Assembly (NCBI GenBank): GCA_951812755.1
Contig: OX638329.1
Coordinates: forward strand, 1,659,339 to 1,723,338
Source of the DNA: an uncultured Latescibacterota bacterium
GTDB lineage: Bacteria > Latescibacterota > UBA2968
Direction of reading: 5' to 3'
Length of the DNA: 64,000 bases
Shown here piece by piece: positions 34,322 to 42,558 of the stretch. The notes below the pieces were generated by a model. It saw nothing but the letters and a program-made list of their open reading frames with translations. It searched no databases and was not told where the DNA came from. Every line of letters begins with the position of its first letter. Position 1 is the first letter of the stretch. Both the position numbers and the translations under genes were made by a program.

Positions 34322-36562
34322 ATGGCATTTTCATTGGAACCAACATCAAAGCGACAATTGCCCGGCATCACGCCAAAGGCACGTCTGATGGACCGCGTTG
34401 GGCAGTGGGTGATCACTGCTGGGGGCATCGGGGTGATCCTGTCGGTGCTGGGCATTTTTCTTTTTGTGTTGATGGAGGCCTATCCCCTGTTTTTGAAGCC
34501 GAGTGTGTCCAGGGTGCATACCTTTGATTTTTCGCACCGTCAGCCCGTCCTGTGTACGGGGGTGGATCCCTATCAAGCTGTGATGTTTGTCGTGCATGAA
34601 GCGGGGATTGATTTTGTGGATATGACTACAAAGTCTGTGACAAAGTCTGTGTATCCCCCTGAACTACAGGGACGGCGTATTCGATCGGCTTATCGCGCTC
34701 TGGATAATAAGCATGTTGGCCTGGGTCTGGACGACGGTACAATGCTGGGCTGCCGCGTAAATTTTGTCGTGGATTACGATGCGGAGGGAAAGCGGATTGT
34801 GACACCGTCTTTTTCTGTTGAGTCGGCGATGGATTTAACTGATGAAGCTCTTGTGCATCTCGTATTTCGGCACGATGGAAAATCTCGAGGCACAGTACTT
34901 GGCATCGCGGATTCCGGGCAACTCGTTTTGGGAATTTCCGACAGGCAGCGCGGTCTTTTAGGTGATGGCAAAACGACTATTCATACATACGATTTGACCG
35001 CTGAGATTAAAGGGCGCGCCAGGGTGGGTGCTGTGGCGAAATCGGGACGCTATGTTCTGGTGGGCACAGATCGCGGTGAAGTATTTCGATGGGAAATTGG
35101 ACGGGCGAGTTCCAATCCCAGAATGTTGGATTATTTTCGGGTCTCCGATCAGGAGGTGACTGCGCTGGATTTTGTGCTGGGTGATGTATCTCTCCTCATG
35201 GGTGATGTGGGTGGTCGTGTGTCTGTATGGATGCCCGTCAGGATGGGTGAAGGCGACAATAAAAAGATGTTCAAAAAGATCCACGATTTGCGATCTCATC
35301 CAGCGGCGGTGACGGCACTGGCGTCGTCTGCTCGCGATAAACAGTTTTTATCGAGCGATGTATCGGGGATGGTTGCGTTGCATCACATGACATCGGAACA
35401 AACGTTTTTTCAATTGCCTGTTGATGGCTCCATCCAAACCATGGCTTTCGCGCCAAAAGCAAATGGCTTTTTGACAGTGAGTAAGTCGGGACAAATAACG
35501 GATTTCGACCTCCAAAATCCACATCCCGAAGTAACGTTACAAACGCTTTTTGGGAAAGTATGGTACGAGGGATATACGGAGCCTCAATACGTGTGGCAAT
35601 CTACGGGTGGATCAGATGATTTTGAGCCTAAATTGAGTATCGTACCCCTGGTATTTGGCACATTTAAGGGTACGATTTACGCTATGTTATTCGCGCTGCC
35701 TCTGGCTATTCTGGCAGCGATTTACACATCGGAATTTGCCTCTCCCAACGTGCGCAATCTGGTCAAACCCGTGGTGGAGTTGATGGCCTCGCTTCCCAGC
35801 GTGATTTTGGGCTTTTTAGCTGGTTTGTGGTTGGCACCGCTTCTGGATACGAGAATTGTTGGTGCGTTATTGTTATTACCCTGTGTACCCGTTGTCGTGG
35901 TGATATGCGCGTGGGCGTGGGGGCAGGTGTCCGAAGATTTTGCACGCAGAGTACCGGGTCACTTGATTCTAACTTTGTTGACTGGCATTGTGTTGTTCGC
36001 GCTCTTTCTGTCGTTTGCACTCGGTCCAGCAGCCGAATCGCTTTTGTTTGATGGCAATTTTCAAAGCTGGCTGCTCGGCACAACGGGTACGCGCTACGAT
36101 CAACGCAATTGTCTCGTGGTGGGGTTTGCCATGGGATTTGCCGTAGTACCCATTATTTACACGATCAGCGAAGATGCCCTGTCAAGTGTGCCACAGCATT
36201 TGCGCGCTGGGTCCCTCGCGCTTGGCGCAACGCCCTGGCAGACGGCTATCCGCGTGGTGCTGCCCACAGCGAGCCCGGGTATTTTTTCCGCGACTATGAT
36301 CGGTTTTGGCCGCGCTGTGGGCGAAACGATGATTGTGTTGATGGCCACGGGCAATACTCCAATTCTGGATTGGACCATTTTTAACGGCATGCGCACGATG
36401 TCGGCCAATATCGCCGTGGAGATACCCGAAGCACCCCATGAAGGTACGCTTTATCGCGTGTTGTTTTTAACAGGGGTTTTGCTGGCGGCGATTACTTTTT
36501 TTGTGAATACGCTGGCAGAAGTGGTGCGGCAGCGTTTGCGCGAAAAGTATAGCAGGATTTGA
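34322..36562 (+). CDS. pstC: Phosphate ABC transporter permease PstC, long form
   Basis: About 746 residues, more than twice a basic PstC. After one membrane helix (about 29-50) comes a soluble domain of about 350 residues with WD-like beta-propeller character (for example GRYVLVGTDRGEVFRWEIG and KQFLSSDVSGMVALHHM). From about residue 440 the permease proper begins with GTIYAMLFALPLAILAAIYTSEFA and contains the coupling loop ALGATPWQTAIRVVLPTASPGI. Long PstC forms are also known in gammaproteobacteria such as Pseudomonas. The start ATG 34322 is preferred to GTG 34304. It pairs with PstA to form the channel. Confidence 0.88.
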   Translation: MAFSLEPTSKRQLPGITPKARLMDRVGQWVITAGGIGVILSVLGIFLFVLMEAYPLFLKPSVSRVHTFDFSHRQPVLCTGVDPYQAVMFVVHEAGIDFVDMTTKSVTKSVYPPELQGRRIRSAYRALDNKHVGLGLDDGTMLGCRVNFVVDYDAEGKRIVTPSFSVESAMDLTDEALVHLVFRHDGKSRGTVLGIADSGQLVLGISDRQRGLLGDGKTTIHTYDLTAEIKGRARVGAVAKSGRYVLVGTDRGEVFRWEIGRASSNPRMLDYFRVSDQEVTALDFVLGDVSLLMGDVGGRVSVWMPVRMGEGDNKKMFKKIHDLRSHPAAVTALASSARDKQFLSSDVSGMVALHHMTSEQTFFQLPVDGSIQTMAFAPKANGFLTVSKSGQITDFDLQNPHPEVTLQTLFGKVWYEGYTEPQYVWQSTGGSDDFEPKLSIVPLVFGTFKGTIYAMLFALPLAILAAIYTSEFASPNVRNLVKPVVELMASLPSVILGFLAGLWLAPLLDTRIVGALLLLPCVPVVVVICAWAWGQVSEDFARRVPGHLILTLLTGIVLFALFLSFALGPAAESLLFDGNFQSWLLGTTGTRYDQRNCLVVGFAMGFAVVPIIYTISEDALSSVPQHLRAGSLALGATPWQTAIRVVLPTASPGIFSATMIGFGRAVGETMIVLMATGNTPILDWTIFNGMRTMSANIAVEIPEAPHEGTLYRVLFLTGVLLAAITFFVNTLAEVVRQRLREKYSRI

Positions 36563-36572
36563 TGTTTTGGAG

Positions 36573-38207
36573 ATGGATGTGAAAAATTTACTGAATAGAG
36601 GTCCCTCAGCACAGGTCTGGAAAACAGGTGTGCCATTTATCTGGTTGACCGGTAGCGCGCTGGCGCTTTGTTTGCTCATGATTACAGGGCTGGTCGCACT
36701 GGTTATGTACAATGGCACCGGATTTTTTTGGCCCTCGGATATCGAAGCAGTAATATTCAAAGATGGTCGGAAGGCGATGGGACAGCGGTGGGACAAACAG
36801 GAGATTCCCGCATCGAACCGAACGGGGTCTGGGCAATTTCGCATTCAGCTCAAAGTGGGCAATCGCGATGTGTATGGCAGCGATTTTCAATGGATAGATG
36901 AATCGGATATTCAATCGACGGATTATCCCGTAGATGCGGTGGTTTTTGAACGGCGCGAGTGGGGTAATTTTTACGGGTTTGTCGAAGCGCTGTACGAAGG
37001 TGAAAACCGCGTGTCGAACACATGGGATGTTCTGCAAGCACAATTGGATAAAACCCGAGAACGGCACGAACAGATTCGGCAAATTGAAAAAGATGCGATT
37101 GGCGACTTAAATCGGCAAATTGAAAGTCTGCGACTAAAAAAACGCGAGATAGAATTTGGTGATGGGAATGCCGATGAAATAGATGCGATTGATCGAGAGA
37201 GCAGATCCTATTGGGAAGCTTATGAACGATTGGCCGACCAACTGGCGCAGTTGCGAGCAGCCAACGAGATTTACCGCATAGATGTACGGTTAATTGGCGG
37301 TGAGGTGCGGCAGATTGCCACGGCCGATGTCGTGCGTGCATATCGACCCAACCGACTGGGAATGTTGGGAAAAACGAGCGTTTATCTTTCGCGTGTTGGG
37401 GAATTTTTATTTGATGAACCCCGCGAGTCCAATACAGAAGGTGGGGTATTTCCCGCGATCTTTGGTACTGTTATGATGGTTTTTCTGATGAGTTTGGCGG
37501 CTGTTCCATTTGGCATCTTAGCCGCGCTCTATTTGCGCGAATACGCCAGGCAAGGTATCTTGGTTAGAGTGATTCGCATTGCGGTTAATAATCTGGCGGG
37601 TGTCCCGTCTATTGTTTTTGGTATGTTTGGACTGGGATTTTTTGTTTACGGCATTGGCGGAAGTATTGATCAGTTCTTTTTTTCTGAGGCGTTGCCCGCG
37701 CCCACGTATGGTACTGGCGGCATTTTGTGGGCGTCATTGACCCTGGCATTGCTGACAGTACCGGTGATGATTGTTTCAGCCGAAGAAGCGCTTTCTGCTG
37801 TGCCGAGTGATGTGCGTGCCGGGTCGCTGGCACTGGGAGCGACCAAATTGCAGACTATTTTGCGCGTGGTTTTGCCCGGCGCGTTGCCGGGGATTCTCAC
37901 GGGGATTATTCTCGTGATTGCACGCGGTGCTGGCGAAGTGGCTCCGCTTATGATTACTGGCGTTGTGAAATTGGCTCCTGCATTGCCCGTGGATGGTATC
38001 TGGCCCTTTTTTCATCTGGAACGCAAGTTTATGCATTTGGGGTTCCACATTTACGATGTGGGTTTCCAGTCGCCCAATGTCGAGGCAGCTCGCCCCATGG
38101 TATATACGACGACTTTATTGCTGATGGGGATTGTGCTGGCTCTGAATCTGGTGGCGATTCTGGTTCGCAATCGGCTTCGCAAGCGCTTTGGTGGCGCGAC
38201 GTTCTGA
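36573..38207 (+). CDS. pstA: Phosphate ABC transporter permease PstA, long form
   Basis: About 544 residues. An N-terminal helix (about 17-45) is followed by a soluble region that includes a coiled coil (about 150-200, rich in Glu, Arg and Lys) before the permease domain begins near residue 285 with FGTVMMVFLMSLAAVPFGILAALYLREYA. The ABC-coupling loop is AGSLALGATKLQTILRVVLPGALPGI. The extension matches the long PstC, suggesting that the two extra domains meet on the same side of the membrane. ATG 36573 is used; TTG 36567 is possible. Ten bases follow the pstC stop. Confidence 0.88.
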   Translation: MDVKNLLNRGPSAQVWKTGVPFIWLTGSALALCLLMITGLVALVMYNGTGFFWPSDIEAVIFKDGRKAMGQRWDKQEIPASNRTGSGQFRIQLKVGNRDVYGSDFQWIDESDIQSTDYPVDAVVFERREWGNFYGFVEALYEGENRVSNTWDVLQAQLDKTRERHEQIRQIEKDAIGDLNRQIESLRLKKREIEFGDGNADEIDAIDRESRSYWEAYERLADQLAQLRAANEIYRIDVRLIGGEVRQIATADVVRAYRPNRLGMLGKTSVYLSRVGEFLFDEPRESNTEGGVFPAIFGTVMMVFLMSLAAVPFGILAALYLREYARQGILVRVIRIAVNNLAGVPSIVFGMFGLGFFVYGIGGSIDQFFFSEALPAPTYGTGGILWASLTLALLTVPVMIVSAEEALSAVPSDVRAGSLALGATKLQTILRVVLPGALPGILTGIILVIARGAGEVAPLMITGVVKLAPALPVDGIWPFFHLERKFMHLGFHIYDVGFQSPNVEAARPMVYTTTLLLMGIVLALNLVAILVRNRLRKRFGGATF

Positions 38208-38230
38208 ATAGGTGAGAGAAAGGAATCACG

Positions 38231-39040
38231 ATGGCTGAAGCAGAACTTGCAAATACACGGTCCGAAGCAATTGTTCCAGATATTCAGAATCCCATTGTCA
38301 CCGTGTCGAATCTGAGCCTATATTACGGCGAGACGCAGGCTCTTTTTGACATTGACATGCAGATTCCCGAGCATCGGGTAACGGCTTTGATCGGTCCTTC
38401 GGGGTGCGGGAAGTCAACGCTGTTGCGGTGCATGAATAGGCTGAACGATTTGATCGACTCGGTGCGTATCAAGGGTGTGGTTGAAATTGACAATGACGAT
38501 ATTTACAACTCTGGATACGATGTGATTTCGTTGCGCCGCCAGGTCGGGATGGTATTTCAAAAGTCCAATCCCTTTCCCAAGTCGATCTATGAGAATCTCG
38601 TTTACGGTTTGCGAATTGCAGGTGAAAATCGGCGGGCGGTGCTCGATGAGGTGGTGGAACGCAGTTTGCAGGCTGCCGCGCTTTGGGATGAAGTAAAAGA
38701 CCGGCTCGATGAGAGTGCTCTGGGCCTTTCAGGAGGACAACAGCAGAGGTTGTGCATTGCGCGTGCAATTGCCGTTGAGCCTGCGGTGATTTTGATGGAT
38801 GAACCCTGTTCGGCACTGGATCCAATTGCGACAGGACGTATTGAAGAGACAATTGAAGAGCTCAAAAAGCAATATACGATCGTGATTGTAACACACAATA
38901 TGCAGCAGGCATCGCGCATTTCGGACTATACGGCGTTTTTCTATTTGGGGCGTTTGATTGAGATGGCCGAAACGAGCGAGATGTTTACCAATCCGCAACT
39001 CGAACAAACCGAAGATTATGTGACGGGACGGTTTGGCTAA
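38231..39040 (+). CDS. pstB: Phosphate ABC transporter ATPase PstB
   Basis: 269 residues with all ABC ATPase motifs: Walker [10 protein letters not shown] (about residues 57-65), the Q-loop [19 protein letters not shown] characteristic of PstB, signature [16 protein letters not shown] and Walker [14 protein letters not shown]. It powers phosphate import through PstCA. The first 20 residues are a nonconserved extension. It is 23 bases after pstA and nearly contiguous with phoU. Confidence 0.95.
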   Translation: MAEAELANTRSEAIVPDIQNPIVTVSNLSLYYGETQALFDIDMQIPEHRVTALIGPSGCGKSTLLRCMNRLNDLIDSVRIKGVVEIDNDDIYNSGYDVISLRRQVGMVFQKSNPFPKSIYENLVYGLRIAGENRRAVLDEVVERSLQAAALWDEVKDRLDESALGLSGGQQQRLCIARAIAVEPAVILMDEPCSALDPIATGRIEETIEELKKQYTIVIVTHNMQQASRISDYTAFFYLGRLIEMAETSEMFTNPQLEQTEDYVTGRFG

Positions 39041-39056
39041 AACCGGAGTGTTTATT

Positions 39057-39734
39057 ATGGAGCGTACTCTTGACCAGCATCTCGATCACCTCAAAGGTGA
39101 GTTGTTGAAGATGGGCAGTGCGGTGGAAGAGTCGATTGAACAGGCAGTACAATCGCTTGTAGAACGCGACAATCACCTCGCCGATGTGGTTGAAGAAGGT
39201 GGGCATTACATTGACGATTGGGAAGTGGCAATAGAAGAAGAATGTTTGAAGTTGCTGGCTGTACAGCAACCGGTGGCTGGCGATTTGCGCCTGGTGGCGG
39301 GTATTATGAAGATCAATTACGATCTCGAGCGCATCAATGATCAGGCGGTCAATATCGCGCAACGCGCCCGTTTGCTCAATCAGATGCCGCAATTGAAACC
39401 GCTGATCGATATTCCTCGGATGGCCGAGTTGGCACGGGGTATGGTCAGGGATGCACTGGATGCTTTTGTCAATCGAGATGTGGAATTGGCCAATAAGGTG
39501 CGTAAAATTGACGATACAATGGATGCATTGCGCGATCAAATTTTCCGCGAGTTGTTGACGTACTTAAACACGGGTGTTCCCGCGACTGTAGATCAGGCAA
39601 TTTTGCTCATTCTCGTGTCCCGACATTTGGAGCGCATTGGCGATCATTCATCCAATATTGCCGAAAATGCCGTCTATCTCGTAGAAGGGCGCATTGTGAG
39701 ACACCAACAGGAGGAATTGCGCGGAGGCGCGTAA
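39057..39734 (+). CDS. phoU: Phosphate regulator PhoU
   Basis: About 225 residues of two three-helix bundles, each with the PhoU metal-ligand pattern (for example VAGIMKINYDLERINDQAVNIA and LVSRHLERIGDHSSNIAENAVY). The start is ATG 39057, with CGGAGTG upstream and the typical first residues MERTLDQHLDHLKGELLKMG; a TTG at 39033 inside pstB is unlikely. PhoU links the transporter to the PhoR/PhoB two-component system and represses the regulon when phosphate is plentiful. phoR and phoB are not in the window. Confidence 0.93.
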   Translation: MERTLDQHLDHLKGELLKMGSAVEESIEQAVQSLVERDNHLADVVEEGGHYIDDWEVAIEEECLKLLAVQQPVAGDLRLVAGIMKINYDLERINDQAVNIAQRARLLNQMPQLKPLIDIPRMAELARGMVRDALDAFVNRDVELANKVRKIDDTMDALRDQIFRELLTYLNTGVPATVDQAILLILVSRHLERIGDHSSNIAENAVYLVEGRIVRHQQEELRGGA

Positions 39735-39743
39735 TTAACGGTT

Positions 39744-39788
39744 TTGTCGCATAAACGACACGCGATTGTAACACGGCAATGATATTAT
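39744..39788 (+). promoter_or_regulatory. Pho-box promoter behind phoU
   Basis: TTGTCGC (39744), ACGACAC (39755) and TTGTAAC (39766) stand at 11-base intervals, and TATTAT at 39783-39788 follows ten bases after the last unit. This is the same geometry as at pstS, but no protein gene begins before the next terminator. Confidence 0.6.
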
Positions 39789-39794
39789 ACCTAA

Positions 39795-39850
39795 AGCACG
39801 ACGTATTCTCCCTCTTGGGAACCGGCCCGCGACCCGGTTCCCATTTTTTT
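39795..39850 (+). ncRNA. Candidate Pho-controlled small RNA
   Basis: Transcription from the predicted Pho promoter would start near 39795 and meet a strong terminator within about 55 bases, or a second one within about 85. No reading frame with a ribosome-binding site fits in this stretch. The simplest reading is a short regulatory RNA, or only an efficient 3' end for the phoU transcript. No homologue can be checked here. Confidence 0.4.
39817..39850 (+). terminator. Rho-independent terminator after phoU
   Basis: GGGAACCGG (39817-39825) pairs with CCGGTTCCC (39834-39842) and is followed by eight T residues. Confidence 0.92.
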
Positions 39851-39851
39851 T

Positions 39852-39878
39852 GCCCCGAGTTTGAATTCGGGGCTTTTT
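39852..39878 (+). terminator. Second terminator after phoU
   Basis: GCCCCGA (39852-39858) pairs with TCGGGGC (39867-39873) and a TTTTT run follows. Two terminators back to back insulate the Pst block from the next genes. Confidence 0.85.
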
Positions 39879-39950
39879 CGTTGACCCAAAACTATTACCT
39901 GTGTATTTTTTGGAAATACTATATATTATAACAATTAAAAAATAAGGTGG

Positions 39951-40499
39951 TTGATCTCTTTGCCCAGTTGCATAAAATCCGAAGCCCGGTTTTGCGAGCG
40001 CTGTGGGACTTTGCTGGTTGTAAAAGCAGTTGAAGATCGGGAGAGGCCGTGTTGTCCGGCGTGTGGATTTGTGGTTTATCTCGACCCCAAGGTAGCGGCC
40101 GGGGTTATTGTGACTCTCGATGGTGGCGTTGTCTTGCTCAAGCGCAATATTGACCCCGGGTTTGGCAAGTGGGTGTTCCCCGGTGGATATGTGGATGCGG
40201 GCGAGCCAACCGATGTTGCGGCTGTGCGCGAAACCCGCGAGGAAGTGGGGTTAGAGGTTGAGATTGGCGAGTTGCTCTGTGTGTTGTCTTATGAAGGGGA
40301 ACGGGTGGTGCTGATTGTTTATACTGGACGGGTTGTGGGCGGAAAGTTGGAGGGCAATTTTGAATCGCAGGCTGTGGCTACATTTGTACCCCGGGATATT
40401 CCCTGGAATGATCTGGCTTTTGACACGACCAGAGAGGCATTGCAAATTTGGGTGGCGCAGTATGGCGAAATGTACGAAAAAGAAAGGTTATTATGCTGA
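39951..40499 (+). CDS. NUDIX hydrolase with zinc ribbon
   Basis: 182 residues. An N-terminal zinc ribbon with paired Cys motifs (FCERCG and CCPACG) precedes a NUDIX domain whose box reads GGYVDAGEPTDVAAVRETREEVGLE, with all catalytic Glu residues. The layout resembles short NADH-pyrophosphatase-like (NudC-type) enzymes and ADP-ribose pyrophosphatases; the exact nucleotide substrate is unknown. TTG 39951, three bases after AAGGTGG, or TTG 39960, with better spacing, could be the start. The end overlaps the MoxR gene by seven bases. Confidence 0.85.
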   Translation: MISLPSCIKSEARFCERCGTLLVVKAVEDRERPCCPACGFVVYLDPKVAAGVIVTLDGGVVLLKRNIDPGFGKWVFPGGYVDAGEPTDVAAVRETREEVGLEVEIGELLCVLSYEGERVVLIVYTGRVVGGKLEGNFESQAVATFVPRDIPWNDLAFDTTREALQIWVAQYGEMYEKERLLC

Positions 40500-41404
40500 A
40501 TTCTATTGAAGATGTTGAGGAGCGGTTTGCCGAGCAGGGGTATATCACGGACCGCACATTGGCAACGACGATTTTTTTGGCGCAGGCACTTGGCAAACCG
40601 ATTTTTCTGGAGGGGGAACCAGGTGTTGGAAAAACAGAAGTGGCCAAAGTTATGGCCAGTATTTTTGGTACCGAGTTGATTCGATTGCAGTGCTATGAAG
40701 GCATTGATGCCAATACGGCATTGTACGAATGGAATTATCCGCGCCAGATGTTGGAGTTAAGGCTTGAAGAAGCGCGAGGAATCGACAAGGCCGAAATTGG
40801 TCAGAATATTTTTCGCGAAGATTTTTTACTCAAGCGTCCCCTTTTGTCGGCTCTTGAGGGCAGCGCAAAAAAGCAACAGGTGTTGTTGATCGATGAGGTG
40901 GATCGGTCGGATGAAGAGTTTGAGGCGTTTTTGCTGGAGGTGTTGTCCGATTTCCAGATTACGATTCCCGAGATTGGTGCGATTAAAGCAATGCAAGTGC
41001 CATTTGTCGTGCTCACGTCCAATCGAACGCGCGAATTGCACGACGCGCTGAAGCGCCGATGTTTGTATTTGTGGATTGACTATCCCACATTTAGCAAAGA
41101 AATGGATATTGTGCGGTCGCGTGTGGCGGGTGTGCAAGACGAATTGGCACAACAGGTTTGCGGGTTTATGCAATTGTTGCGCAATCGCGATTTTTACAAA
41201 AAACCCGGCGTTGCCGAAACGATTGATTGGGCACTGGCTCTGATGGCTATGCGTGTTGAAGAATTGAACCCGCAGACAGTTGATGCGACATTGGGATGTG
41301 TTTTGAAGTATAAAGAAGATATTGAAAAAATTCAGGAAGACGGCCTGCCACAACTGATTGAGAAGGCCCGATTGTTAAAAGAACGCACGCAAATTGGCGT
41401 TTAG
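40493..41404 (+). CDS. MoxR/CoxD-type AAA+ ATPase
   Basis: About 303 residues starting at ATG 40493 behind AGAAAGG. Walker A GEPGVGKTEV (residues 41-50), Walker B LLIDEVDRSDEEFEAFLLEVL and sensor 1 VPFVVLTSNRTRELHDALKRR are typical of the CoxD group of MoxR ATPases. In carboxydotrophs CoxD helps insert the copper-sulfur centre into CO dehydrogenase, working with a VWA protein (CoxE). The next gene encodes just such a protein, nine bases on. No CO or xanthine dehydrogenase subunit gene is in view. Confidence 0.9.
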   Translation: MLNSIEDVEERFAEQGYITDRTLATTIFLAQALGKPIFLEGEPGVGKTEVAKVMASIFGTELIRLQCYEGIDANTALYEWNYPRQMLELRLEEARGIDKAEIGQNIFREDFLLKRPLLSALEGSAKKQQVLLIDEVDRSDEEFEAFLLEVLSDFQITIPEIGAIKAMQVPFVVLTSNRTRELHDALKRRCLYLWIDYPTFSKEMDIVRSRVAGVQDELAQQVCGFMQLLRNRDFYKKPGVAETIDWALALMAMRVEELNPQTVDATLGCVLKYKEDIEKIQEDGLPQLIEKARLLKERTQIGV

Positions 41405-41412
41405 GAGATCAC

Positions 41413-42549
41413 ATGCCAGGAACTATGCTGGGACGAGTTGTCGGTTTTTCAAGGGCATTACACACCGCGGGCGTTGAAGTCAATGCGGGCAATCTCATCG
41501 ATTTGTGCGATAGTTTTCGACATATCAGCCTGCACAATCGGAGCGATTTTTACGCTGCTGCGCGGGCAACACTGGTGTCGCGATACGACGATCTGGAGAC
41601 TTTTGACGAAGTTTTCAGGGCTTTCTGGGCGCGGCCGATTTTGCCCGACGATATGACACTGACTGATACGGAGGCCGGAGGAGATCCGGACCTCGATGTT
41701 CAGGCAGATGTCAATGAGGTGGTGGATACCGCAGATTTGCAGGAAGAGGCCGAGGGGGAAGGCGAATCCGAGGAGGTTGGGTATAGTCCCGATGAGGCTT
41801 TGATGGGAAAAGATTTGGCCGCAATGTCCGATCGGGAGATTGAGCAGGCCCGAAAGGTGATCCACGAAATTGTGAATATTATTGCCAATCGCCGCAGTCG
41901 CAGGCGCGTGCCTGAGAATCGAGGGGCTGAACTGGATTTCAGGCGCACCTGGCGGCGCAATGCGATATATGGTTCTGATGGTGTGGAATTGATGATGAAG
42001 CGGCGGCGCATTAAAAAGACCAGGCTGATGTTGTTGTGTGATGTGAGTGGGTCTATGGATTGTTATAGTCGCTTTCTAATCCGCTTTATCTACGCGCTCA
42101 AGCGCGAAATCCGGGATGTGGAGGTCGGGGTGTTTTCCACGCGGATGACAGCAATTTCGCGACTGCTGAAAACAAAAGGTATTGAAGAATCGCTCGTGGA
42201 AGTGGCTGATACAGTACACGACTGGGCAGGTGGAACAGATATTGGCGGGTGTTTGCGCGAGTTTAACGACCAGTTTGCACGCGATATGTTGCATTCGCGC
42301 ACTGTGATGATTATTGTGAGCGATGGCTGGGACCGGGGCGATCCCGATTTGATGCGGCAAGAGATGGCGCGATTGCGAAAGCGCGTGCATAAGTTGATGT
42401 GGCTCAATCCGCTTTTGGGCACGCCGGGATATCAGCCCCTGTGTTTGGGGATGAAGACAGCATTGCCCTATTTGGATTATTTTTTACCCGCACACAATCT
42501 GGAGAGTTTGATTCAACTTGCTCGCACACTGCGGTCTGTTTGGAAGTAG
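41413..42549 (+). CDS. CoxE-like VWA-domain protein
   Basis: 378 residues. The N-terminal half is charged and acidic (about 75-125); the C-terminal half is a von Willebrand A domain with the MIDAS motif CDVSGSMDC (about residues 211-219), a Thr in GGTDIGG and an Asp in VSDGWDRGDP. This is the standard partner of a CoxD/MoxR ATPase in metallocofactor maturation. It is nine bases downstream of the ATPase gene and nine bases upstream of the XdhC-like gene, so the three likely work in one pathway. Confidence 0.88.
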   Translation: MPGTMLGRVVGFSRALHTAGVEVNAGNLIDLCDSFRHISLHNRSDFYAAARATLVSRYDDLETFDEVFRAFWARPILPDDMTLTDTEAGGDPDLDVQADVNEVVDTADLQEEAEGEGESEEVGYSPDEALMGKDLAAMSDREIEQARKVIHEIVNIIANRRSRRRVPENRGAELDFRRTWRRNAIYGSDGVELMMKRRRIKKTRLMLLCDVSGSMDCYSRFLIRFIYALKREIRDVEVGVFSTRMTAISRLLKTKGIEESLVEVADTVHDWAGGTDIGGCLREFNDQFARDMLHSRTVMIIVSDGWDRGDPDLMRQEMARLRKRVHKLMWLNPLLGTPGYQPLCLGMKTALPYLDYFLPAHNLESLIQLARTLRSVWK

Positions 42550-42558
42550 GGGGATGTT

